Assembly (NCBI RefSeq): GCF_015221995.1
Contig: NZ_JADFFM010000001.1
Coordinates: 1,612,001 to 1,676,000 of the forward strand
Reading direction: 5' to 3'
DNA from: Mucilaginibacter boryungensis
GTDB taxonomy: Bacteria > Bacteroidota > Bacteroidia > Sphingobacteriales > Sphingobacteriaceae
Length of the DNA stretch: 64,000 nucleotides
Each line of letters begins with the position of its first letter. The stretch's first letter is position 1. The translations under genes were made by a program, and so were the position numbers. A model generated the notes under the pieces. It did no database searches and was not told the DNA's origin. It saw only the letters and a program-made list of their open reading frames with translations. This document shows positions 8,806 to 15,518 of this stretch, piece by piece.

Positions 8806-10167
8806 ATGTGGTACAATAATATCCTTGAAACAATAGGCCATACGCCAATGGTGAAGCTGAACAAGATCACCAAAGATATCCCTGCAACAGTGCTGGCTAA
8901 AATAGAAACTACCAATCCCGGGAACTCTATTAAAGACCGTATGGCGCTGAAAATGATTGAAGATGCCGAAAAAAGCGGCAAACTAAAACCAGGCGGTACT
9001 ATTATTGAAGGTACATCGGGCAATACCGGTATGGGCTTGGCTATTGCGGCTGTTATTAAAGGATATAAATGTATTTTCACCAGTACCGATAAGCAATCAA
9101 AGGAAAAGTTTGACGCCTTGCGTGCCTTTGGCGCCGAGGTAATTGTTTGCCCAACTAACGTTGAGCCGGAAGACCCGCGTTCATATTACTCGGTATCATC
9201 ACGTTTAGAGCGCGAAGTGCCAAATTCGTGGAAGCCTAACCAGTACGATAACCTTTCTAACTCGCAGGCGCATTACGAGCAAACTGGCCCCGAGATTTGG
9301 GAACAGACTGAAGGCAAAATTACCCACCTAGTGGTAGGCGTAGGCACGGGCGGGACTATATCGGGCACTGCAAGGTATCTGAAAGAACAAAACCCAAACA
9401 TTCAGGTGTTAGGTATTGATACTTACGGCTCGGTGTTCAAAAAGTATAAGGAGACCGGCGAGTTTGATAAGAACGAGATATACCCGTATATCACTGAAGG
9501 CATAGGCGAGGATTTCCTGCCGCAAAACGTAGACTTTAGCCTGATTGACCACTTTGAAAAAGTAACCGATAAAGACGCAGCATTAATGACCCGCGAAATT
9601 GCCCGCAAAGAGGGCATCTTTGCCGGTAACTCTACAGGTTCTGCAATTGCAGGCGTGCTGCAAATGAAAGACCGTTTTAAGGAGGGTGATGTAGTTGTAG
9701 TGATATTCCCCGACCATGGCACCCGTTACCTGGGCAAAATGTATAACGACGACTGGTTGCGCGACCGTGGCTTCCTGAAAGATGAAAAACTGACAGCCCG
9801 GGATATTATAGCCAAAAAGGATAGCCAGGAGATTGTAACCATTGATATGGAGAAAACCGTATTGGAGGCTATCAATATTATCAAATCGTTAAATATATCG
9901 CAGATACCGGTAACTCAAAAAGGGATGATAGTAGGTAAAATAACCGAAAGCGCTATTTTGGATGCCCTGCTGGAAAACCCCTCGCTGAAATCTCAGCCCA
10001 TCAGAGTTATTTCATCAAATCCGTTCCCATTTATCGATCTGAACACCTCTATCGACCGTATCTCAGCAATGATCAATAAAGATAACATCGCCGTACTTGT
10101 TGAAGATGAAAATGGGAAGATCGAGATCATTACACAGTACGATATTATTAATGCCATATCGGCTTAA
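8806..10167 (+). CDS. PLP-dependent cystathionine beta-synthase / cysteine synthase with CBS domains
   Basis: 453 residues from the ATG at 8806. The upstream in-frame ATG at 8764 would add 14 residues outside the family start, so I prefer 8806. The catalytic domain is a fold-type II PLP enzyme: Lys43 in NSIKDR binds PLP, GTSGNTG (69-75) holds the substrate carboxylate, and GTGGTISG holds the cofactor phosphate. Residues from about 335 to the end form two CBS motifs (a Bateman module), which usually bind adenosyl ligands and regulate activity. This architecture matches cystathionine beta-synthase (serine plus homocysteine), but a role as O-acetylserine sulfhydrylase cannot be excluded. Confidence 0.85.
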   Translation: MWYNNILETIGHTPMVKLNKITKDIPATVLAKIETTNPGNSIKDRMALKMIEDAEKSGKLKPGGTIIEGTSGNTGMGLAIAAVIKGYKCIFTSTDKQSKEKFDALRAFGAEVIVCPTNVEPEDPRSYYSVSSRLEREVPNSWKPNQYDNLSNSQAHYEQTGPEIWEQTEGKITHLVVGVGTGGTISGTARYLKEQNPNIQVLGIDTYGSVFKKYKETGEFDKNEIYPYITEGIGEDFLPQNVDFSLIDHFEKVTDKDAALMTREIARKEGIFAGNSTGSAIAGVLQMKDRFKEGDVVVVIFPDHGTRYLGKMYNDDWLRDRGFLKDEKLTARDIIAKKDSQEIVTIDMEKTVLEAINIIKSLNISQIPVTQKGMIVGKITESAILDALLENPSLKSQPIRVISSNPFPFIDLNTSIDRISAMINKDNIAVLVEDENGKIEIITQYDIINAISA

Positions 10168-10185
10168 TTTCGGATTTGAAAGATC

Positions 10186-10272
10186 TGTCATTGCGAGCGA
10201 TAGCGTGGCAATCCCGTAGGTTGCAAATCAATACTACGAGATTGCCACGTCGCTACGCTCCTCGCAATGACA
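10186..10272. repeat. Palindromic intergenic repeat, TGTCATTGCGAG type (copy 1)
   Basis: Ends are perfect 12-bp inverted repeats (tgtcattgcgag / ctcgcaatgaca). Inner arms around gtggcaatc and gattgccac also pair. It lies between the convergent CBS gene and aroC, next to a long perfect hairpin. Related copies are at 11523-11609 and 22036-22118. Confidence 0.8.
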
Positions 10273-10277
10273 AACTG

Positions 10278-10327
10278 TGAATAAGTAAAATGGCTGCTTG
10301 ATTACAAGCAGCCATTTTACTTATTCA
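10278..10327. terminator. Bidirectional hairpin between convergent genes
   Basis: A perfect 23-bp stem around the four-base loop ATTA: the arm tgaataagtaaaatggctgc... (10278-10300) is exactly complementary to 10305-10327. It lies between the CBS gene (rightward) and aroC (leftward) and reads as a stem on both strands. The A/T-rich outer arms would give a partial U-tract in either direction. Its length is far above a normal terminator. Confidence 0.65.
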
Positions 10328-10360
10328 TAATTCCGAAATCGAACATCGAAATCCGAATTA

Positions 10361-11452
10361 TTACTGCAACTTCACCACCTTGTTCCTCATCCAATGATCG
10401 GCCAATACCAGTGCAGCCATAGCTTCAACGATAGGCACAGCACGTGGTACAACGCATGGGTCATGGCGGCCTTTGCCGGATATTTCGGCCGCATTGCCTT
10501 CGCTGTCTACCGTTTGCTGGTTATGCATAATGGTAGCCACGGGTTTAAACGCCACGCGGAATTCTAAAGGCATACCATTACTGATACCGCCCTGTATACC
10601 ACCGGAAAAATTAGTAAGTGTGTGGATGCCTTCATCGCCGGAAAGGAAAATATCATTATGTTCAGACCCCAGCATTTCGCTGCCACTAAAGCCCGAACCA
10701 AATTCAAAACCATGTACAGCGTTGATGCTCAGCATAGCCTTGCCTAAATCTGCATGCAACTTATCAAATACCGGGTCGCCTAAACCTACCGGGCAATTTT
10801 TTATATAACAGCTTACTTTGCCGCCAACCGTATCGCCGGCTTTGCGTACGCCATCAATAAATTCAATCATTTCTTCGGCTGTAGCCGGGTCGGCGCAGCG
10901 GACAATGTTCTTCTCGCGCTCGGCAATAAAGTCGTTAGCATCGTCTATAAATACGTTTGGTGCGTCAATTTTACCAACACTGCTCACATGGGCTACAATT
11001 TCAATGCCCTGGGTTTTTAATAACAGTTTAGCCAGCGCTCCTGCCGCTACACGCGCCGCGGTTTCCCGGGCCGATGATCGTCCGCCACCCCGATGGTCAC
11101 GGATGCCGTATTTGGTTTGATAGGTATAATCCGCATGCGATGGACGGAATACATTAGTGTTATGGCTGTAATCTTTAGACCGCTGATCCTCGTTAGGGAT
11201 GATCATGGCAATAGGTGTACCCGTAGTTTTACCTTCAAACACACCCGAAAGTATTTTTACTGTATCGCTTTCTTTGCGCTGGGTAGTAATTTTACTCTGG
11301 CCAGGTTTGCGTTTATCCAGTTCGCCCTGTATGTATTCCAGGTCAACGTCCAGTTGCGCGGGGCAGCCATCAATAATTACCCCGATAGCCTCGCCATGCG
11401 ATTCGCCAAATGTTGTTATCCTGAATAATTGCCCGAATGAATTGCCAGCCAT
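10361..11452 (-). CDS. aroC: Chorismate synthase
   Basis: 363 residues. Family signatures are visible: TFGESHG near the N-terminus, the Arg/Gly stretch [19 protein letters not shown] that binds FMN and substrate, and [15 protein letters not shown] towards the C-terminus. It removes phosphate from 5-enolpyruvylshikimate 3-phosphate to make chorismate, using reduced FMN, in the cytoplasm. It is the last common step to Phe, Tyr and Trp. aroA lies upstream on the same strand, about 280 bases away across two palindromic repeats, so co-transcription is possible but uncertain. Confidence 0.95.
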   Translation of the reverse strand: MAGNSFGQLFRITTFGESHGEAIGVIIDGCPAQLDVDLEYIQGELDKRKPGQSKITTQRKESDTVKILSGVFEGKTTGTPIAMIIPNEDQRSKDYSHNTNVFRPSHADYTYQTKYGIRDHRGGGRSSARETAARVAAGALAKLLLKTQGIEIVAHVSSVGKIDAPNVFIDDANDFIAEREKNIVRCADPATAEEMIEFIDGVRKAGDTVGGKVSCYIKNCPVGLGDPVFDKLHADLGKAMLSINAVHGFEFGSGFSGSEMLGSEHNDIFLSGDEGIHTLTNFSGGIQGGISNGMPLEFRVAFKPVATIMHNQQTVDSEGNAAEISGKGRHDPCVVPRAVPIVEAMAALVLADHWMRNKVVKLQ

Positions 11453-11522
11453 TGTTAAGTATTGATTTCACCGATGTTGTTTGATTTCACCGATTGTTAA
11501 GTTCTAAGTTATACATTATTTA

Positions 11523-11609
11523 TGTCATTGCGAGGAGCGGAGCGACGTGGCAATCTCGTAGCTGATGATATGCATGCTACGAGATTGCCACGCTATCGCT
11601 CGCAATGAC
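11523..11609. repeat. Palindromic intergenic repeat, TGTCATTGCGAG type (copy 2)
   Basis: Same ends as the copy at 10186 (tgtcattgcgag / ctcgcaatgac), with perfect inner arms cgtggcaatctcgtagc and gctacgagattgccacg. It sits between aroA and aroC, immediately beside a different palindrome at 11626-11714. Confidence 0.8.
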
Positions 11610-11625
11610 GAAGTTTTATCTATCT

Positions 11626-11714
11626 CGTCATGCCGAACTTGTTTCGGCATCCCACATGCATAGTTAAGTAAAAGTACTTGCAAAATGGGATGCTGAAACA
11701 AGTTCAGCATGACG
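11626..11714. repeat. Palindromic intergenic repeat, CGTCATGCCGAACTTG type
   Basis: Outer arms cgtcatgccgaacttgtttc and gaaacaagttcagcatgacg pair with few mismatches, followed by ggcatccca / tgggatgct. The right end lies 16 bases from the 3' end of aroA. It resembles the other repeats only in its GTCAT ends and is a third sequence type. Confidence 0.7.
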
Positions 11715-11730
11715 GATTGGTGGTAGCCTT

Positions 11731-13029
11731 TTACCTTTCGCCCTTCATCTTCCCCACAAATCCCACCTTTTCCAGATCCGTCCAAAAAGCCGGGTACGAT
11801 TTTTCAACCACGTTGGCATCTTCAAACTCCACCTCGGGGATGATAATAGCCAGCGGCGCGAAGGCCATAGCCATGCGATGGTCCTCGTAAGTGTTAAACA
11901 ATACCCGTTGGGGGATTTGTTTTTCGCTGCAATCCAATTTATACACCTGACCTTTTTCAATCAGCTTTACGCCAATTTTAGCCAGTTCGTTTTGCAGGGC
12001 GGCAATGCGGTCGGTTTCTTTTATCTTCAGGGTTTCCAGTCCGGTAAAGGTAGCTTCGTGACCTAAAGCCGCACATACCACAATCACGGTCTGCGCCAGA
12101 TCAGGACATGATTTCAGGTCGAATATTTTGCGGACGATCGGTTTGGGCTCCCTGGTTAAATGCACGCCGCCATCTTTAAATTGCGAGGTGATGCCAAAAT
12201 TGGCCATAATCTCGGTGATCACGCTATCGCCTTGCAGGCTATAGCTGGTAAGGCCGGGTAGAAAAATGTCGGCTTCATCACTCAGGGCTGCAATGGCATA
12301 CCAGTACGATGCTGCGCTCCAATCTGGTTCAACCCAAATGCTGGTTTCCTTAAAATCCTGTTTGGCGATGCTGATCACGTTATCCGCCCAATTGTGCTGA
12401 ATGCCCGCTTGTTGAAGCATAGCCAAAGTCATTTCCACATACGGGCGCGATGTCAGGTCGCCTTCAATTTCCAGTTCCAGTCCCAAGGGCAGGTTAGGGG
12501 CAATTAAAAGCAGCGCGGTAATATACTGACTGCTGATATTGCCTTTGATACTGATACGCCCGGTTTTCTGCTGTATATTTCCGGCTATTTTAAGCGGCGG
12601 GAAGCCTTCGTTCTCTTCGTAGCTAATATCGGCACCCAAAACTTGCAACGCATCAACCAACACGCCAATAGGGCGTTGCTTCATTCGCTCGCTGCCGGTA
12701 AGGATCACTTCCTCATCCTGCAAAGTAAAATATGCTGTAAGGAAACGCATGGCTGTGCCAGCAGGACCGATGTTGACAACTCTTAAGTCTTGAGTCGTAA
12801 GTTCTAAGCCATTAAATACTTCCGACTTTGAACTTTCGACTTTCGGCTTTCGCAGTATTCCCGCCAGCAACACCGCATCGGCAGCATCGGAAACGTTATC
12901 CACCTTTACCTTGCCTTTGCTTAACGCCTCAATAACCAATGCGCGGTTGCATTCGCTTTTCGAACCGGTGAGCTGGATAGTCCCCTTGCTTACACACGAT
13001 GGTTTAGATATGATGATGTTTGGTTTCAT
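11731..13029 (-). CDS. aroA: 3-phosphoshikimate 1-carboxyvinyltransferase (EPSP synthase)
   Basis: 432 residues. Landmarks are TGSKSECNRAL (substrate-binding Lys/Ser/Arg) at about 21-31, NIGPAGTAMRFLTAY (the Gly-Ala loop) at about 86-100, EPDWSAASYWY and KETDRI. It joins shikimate 3-phosphate and PEP to make EPSP. Residues 61-84, just before the Gly-Ala loop, are encoded by a dispersed repeat and look like an in-frame insertion; the frame stays open and the flanking motifs are intact. It starts six bases after the upstream DAHP synthase-chorismate mutase gene, so the two are one transcript. Whether the insert affects activity is unknown. Confidence 0.93.
   Translation of the reverse strand: MKPNIIISKPSCVSKGTIQLTGSKSECNRALVIEALSKGKVKVDNVSDAADAVLLAGILRKPKVESSKSEVFNGLELTTQDLRVVNIGPAGTAMRFLTAYFTLQDEEVILTGSERMKQRPIGVLVDALQVLGADISYEENEGFPPLKIAGNIQQKTGRISIKGNISSQYITALLLIAPNLPLGLELEIEGDLTSRPYVEMTLAMLQQAGIQHNWADNVISIAKQDFKETSIWVEPDWSAASYWYAIAALSDEADIFLPGLTSYSLQGDSVITEIMANFGITSQFKDGGVHLTREPKPIVRKIFDLKSCPDLAQTVIVVCAALGHEATFTGLETLKIKETDRIAALQNELAKIGVKLIEKGQVYKLDCSEKQIPQRVLFNTYEDHRMAMAFAPLAIIIPEVEFEDANVVEKSYPAFWTDLEKVGFVGKMKGER
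12779..12851. repeat. Dispersed repeat lying in frame within aroA
   Basis: The arms agtcgtaagt (12793-12802) and actttcgact (12832-12841) match those of the intergenic element after tig (5234-5244 and 5282-5291). The segment adds about 24 residues rich in Ser, Lys and Glu (KVESSKSEVFNGLELTTQD) immediately before the conserved NIGPAGTAMRF motif. Its length leaves the frame open. The base composition, built from AAGTC/GACTT units, differs from the surrounding coding sequence. Confidence 0.6.
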
Positions 13030-13035
13030 CAGTAA

Positions 13036-14166
13036 TTACGCGTGCGTTAACTTTTCCTGTGCTTGTCCTTCAGCCTGACTTTTGCTCATAATTTCGGTTT
13101 GCTTGCGGATAGATTCAGCGTGCATTAACTCTAATAATTTTTCAGCAAAATCTGTATTCAGGTTCAAAGCGCGGGCATAAGCGGTGCGTTTGTTCAGTAT
13201 CTCGTCCCAGCGGTTAACCTGCAAAATGGTAATGTTATTTTCTTTTTTGTAATTACCTATTTTTTCAACCACCTTCATCCGTTCTGCCATTTTCTGGAAT
13301 ACCAGGTCGTCAATTTTGTCAATCTGGTCACGCAATTCATCAAGTTTGTTGCTCAATTCTTTGCTGCTAACATCAGCTTTGCGCAATGTTAAACGATCAA
13401 TCAATTCAGCTAAGGCCGATGGGGTAACTTGTTGTTTAGCGTCGGTCCAGGCTACAGAAGGGTCTATGTGCGATTCTATCATCAAGCCCTGCATATCCAG
13501 GTCAAGCGCTTTTTGTGCAATGTAAGGGATCAGATCGCGGTTACCGCAAATATGGCTTGGATCGTTAATAATAGGCAACTCAGGCGCATGTGTTTTAAGG
13601 CTGATAGCCAAATCCCACATTGGTTCGTTACGGAAAGCCGATTTCTCGAATGATGAGAAACCACGATGAATAGCCGCCAGTTTAGTAATACCTGCGTTAT
13701 TGATACGCTCTAAAGCGCCTATCCATAAAGACAGATCGGGGTTTACCGGGTTTTTAACCATTACCGGGATGTCAACGCCTTTCAGGGCATCGGCAATTTC
13801 CTGTACAGTAAAAGGGTTAACGGTTGAGCGTGCACCCACCCAAAGGATATCTACACCGGCGTTTAAAGCTTCCTCAACATGTTTACCGGTAGCCACTTCA
13901 ATAGCGGTTGGCAAGCCTGTTTCCTGCTTGGCGCGGTCTAACCATTTCAGGCCAACGCTGCCAATGCCTTCAAACTCGCCCGGGCGGGTACGTGGTTTCC
14001 ATATGCCGGCACGCAGAGCGGTAATTTTGCCGGTTTTAGCTAATAAATGCGCGGTAGCCACCAACTGGTCTTCCGTCTCTGCGCTGCACGGGCCGGCAAT
14101 AACTAACGGCTGCTTGCCCGAGGTGATCCAGTTGTTTAGAGGCTGTATGTTCAAATCTAATTTCAT
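13036..14166 (-). CDS. Bifunctional 3-deoxy-7-phosphoheptulonate synthase / chorismate mutase
   Basis: 376 residues. The first 260 form a DAHP synthase of the KDO8P-synthase-like type (VIAGPCSAE, RAGIWKPRTRPGEFEG, HRGFSSFEKSAFRN). The last 90 or so form an AroQ-type chorismate mutase (LRDQIDKIDDLVFQKMAERM, followed by the Lys/Arg-rich helix). It catalyses both the first step of the shikimate pathway (PEP plus erythrose 4-phosphate) and the chorismate-to-prephenate branch step. The fusion lets the mutase domain act as a feedback sensor in related enzymes. It lies 12 bases after pheA and 6 before aroA, in one operon. Confidence 0.93.
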   Translation of the reverse strand: MKLDLNIQPLNNWITSGKQPLVIAGPCSAETEDQLVATAHLLAKTGKITALRAGIWKPRTRPGEFEGIGSVGLKWLDRAKQETGLPTAIEVATGKHVEEALNAGVDILWVGARSTVNPFTVQEIADALKGVDIPVMVKNPVNPDLSLWIGALERINNAGITKLAAIHRGFSSFEKSAFRNEPMWDLAISLKTHAPELPIINDPSHICGNRDLIPYIAQKALDLDMQGLMIESHIDPSVAWTDAKQQVTPSALAELIDRLTLRKADVSSKELSNKLDELRDQIDKIDDLVFQKMAERMKVVEKIGNYKKENNITILQVNRWDEILNKRTAYARALNLNTDFAEKLLELMHAESIRKQTEIMSKSQAEGQAQEKLTHA

Positions 14167-14178
14167 CGTGTTGGTATT

Positions 14179-15096
14179 TTATTGGGGATTACTTAATTTT
14201 TTAATTTCGATATATTTTCTTTTGGTTTTTTCTGTTTTTTTAGCCGGGCGGTCGTTAAGGCTCTCCTCTATATGCCTTTTATATTCGCCCAGGATATTAA
14301 AGTTGTGCGTATACTTTAATATCTGTTTAATGGTGGTATCGTATTTCTTGTTATCATCCCATTCCACATCCACATAAAAGTTATACTCATTGGGTTTACC
14401 CAGTACCGGCATGCTTTGGATCTTGCTCATGTTAATACCTTGTTCGGCAAAAATATTCAGCACTTTGGCCAGCGCGCCCACTTCGTTACTTACCTGGAAA
14501 CAAAGTGACGCCTTATCAGGGCGGTTAACCTTCGCGTTCTCGTGCGTGGTAAGGATCAGGAAACGGGTAAAATTCTTTTTGTTCGATTCTATCCGGCGCT
14601 CCAATACATCCAGTTCGTATAGTTTGGCGGCCAGCGTGTTGGCAATGGCCACAGTATCTTTTAACTGCTCATCGCGGATACGTTTGGCGCAGGCAGCGGT
14701 ATCGTTGCTTTCCACAATTTTAAGGTGCGGGTATTCATCAAAAAAATCAACACACTGGCGGATAGCGATAGGGTGCGAGGTTACATATTTTATCTGCTCA
14801 AACTTTACTCCAGGCAAAGCCATCAGATGCAGCTGTATGGGTAGATAAACCTCACCAACCACCGGGAAACTGTAACTTAACAGCAGCGAGTAGTTAGGCA
14901 ATATGCTGCCGGCAATGCTGTTCTCTATAGCCATTACCACGTAGTCGGCTTCGCCATTCTTTAAAGCCTCAAACGTTTGTTTAAAAGAGTTACACTCAAT
15001 GGTGGTAATATCCTCACCAAAGTAGCGGAATGCGGCTTCCTCGTGAAAGGAGGCGCGGATGCCCTGTATGGCAACTCTTGGTTTTTTTGGTTTCAT
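14179..15096 (-). CDS. pheA: Prephenate dehydratase with ACT domain
   Basis: 305 residues. The catalytic domain (about 1-195) has the periplasmic-binding-like fold of prephenate dehydratase, including AIENSIAGSI and the NKKNFTRFLIL motif with the Thr-Arg-Phe needed for catalysis. Residues of about 205-285 form an ACT domain (ALAKVLNIFAEQGINMSKIQS), the usual site of phenylalanine feedback. The tail is Lys-rich. It converts prephenate to phenylpyruvate on the way to Phe. It is the first gene of the leftward aromatic operon; a Tyr/Phe-rich leader peptide and hairpin precede it, so expression is probably controlled by attenuation. No tyrA is visible nearby. Confidence 0.95.
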   Translation of the reverse strand: MKPKKPRVAIQGIRASFHEEAAFRYFGEDITTIECNSFKQTFEALKNGEADYVVMAIENSIAGSILPNYSLLLSYSFPVVGEVYLPIQLHLMALPGVKFEQIKYVTSHPIAIRQCVDFFDEYPHLKIVESNDTAACAKRIRDEQLKDTVAIANTLAAKLYELDVLERRIESNKKNFTRFLILTTHENAKVNRPDKASLCFQVSNEVGALAKVLNIFAEQGINMSKIQSMPVLGKPNEYNFYVDVEWDDNKKYDTTIKQILKYTHNFNILGEYKRHIEESLNDRPAKKTEKTKRKYIEIKKLSNPQ

Positions 15097-15111
15097 ATGT
15101 GTGCTAAATGC

Positions 15112-15143
15112 AGAAAGTCCCGGCTGTTGGGCCGGGACTTTCT
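15112..15143 (-). terminator. Attenuator hairpin before pheA
   Basis: On the minus strand agaaagtcccggc (15143-15131) pairs perfectly with gccgggactttct (15124-15112) around a six-base loop: 13 bp. The 3' end is 15 bases from the pheA start codon. The bases after it (GCATTT) are a weak U-tract, so it may act as a poor intrinsic terminator or as a block to translation start. Its 5' arm is also complementary, over 9 bp, to the end of the leader reading frame (15184-15176), giving two mutually exclusive folds. Confidence 0.7.
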
Positions 15144-15173
15144 GATTGTGTTTTATGTCGTTTATCGCATATA

Positions 15174-15239
15174 TCAGTCCCGGCTCTTACCGCTAAAGTA
15201 AAAGTAGAAACCAAAATAGTATGCGTTGTTTAAATTCAT
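15174..15239 (-). CDS. Tyr/Phe-rich leader peptide of the pheA operon
   Basis: A 21-codon frame starting with ATG at 15239 and ending with TGA at 15176-15174. Codons 6-15 read AYYFGFYFYF: four Tyr and four Phe among nine successive codons after the Ala. Such density next to a prephenate dehydratase operon is the hallmark of a leader peptide whose translation reports Tyr/Phe-tRNA charging. The stop codon overlaps the sequence AGCCGGGACT (15185-15176), which can pair with the 5' arm of the downstream hairpin. A ribosome that finishes the peptide would cover this segment and favour the hairpin; one stalled on the aromatic codons would leave it free. No Trp codon is present. Confidence 0.75.
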   Translation of the reverse strand: MNLNNAYYFGFYFYFSGKSRD

Positions 15240-15256
15240 TGTTATTGTTTACGATG

Positions 15257-15286
15257 TAAATATACGGTTAGAATTTAATTTGTCAA
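15257..15286 (-). promoter_or_regulatory. Candidate promoter of the pheA leader
   Basis: On the minus strand TATATTTA (15264-15257) differs from the -7 consensus TAnnTTTG at the last base. TTGAC (15286-15282) lies 22 bases before it and could serve as the -33 element. Transcription would start about 10 bases before the leader ATG. Confidence 0.4.
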
Positions 15287-15402
15287 TAGATAATTTTATT
15301 TTTTCGTAAATAATTTATCCAAACCAAATTTTATTCTTTAAAAATTCACTTTTACAGATATGGTGTTTGGGTGAATTGGTGTTAAGTTTTGAATATGATA
15401 CC

Positions 15403-15513
15403 ATGTCATTTCGAACGAGGTACGAGGAGAAATCTTATACTATTTGCTTATCACTCGTATAAGATTTCTCCTCACCCCAAATCGCAGTCAACCCGGTTCG
15501 TTCGAAATGACAT
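15403..15513. repeat. Palindromic intergenic repeat, TGTCATTTCGA type (copy 2)
   Basis: Ends atgtcatttcga / tcgaaatgacat are identical to those at 8612-8699. The inner arms gaggagaaatcttatac and gtataagatttctcctc pair perfectly over 17 bp. It ends six bases before the 3' end of the M14 peptidase gene. Confidence 0.8.
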
Positions 15514-15518
15514 GTCGC

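Noticed and set aside
13700-14377. A 225-codon rightward frame across the DAHP synthase and pheA junction
   Set aside because: It runs antisense to two clear genes and resembles no protein family.
8612-15513. A CRISPR-like array made of the palindromic repeats
   Set aside because: Copies are far apart, differ in sequence type, and lack regular spacers; no cas gene is in the window.
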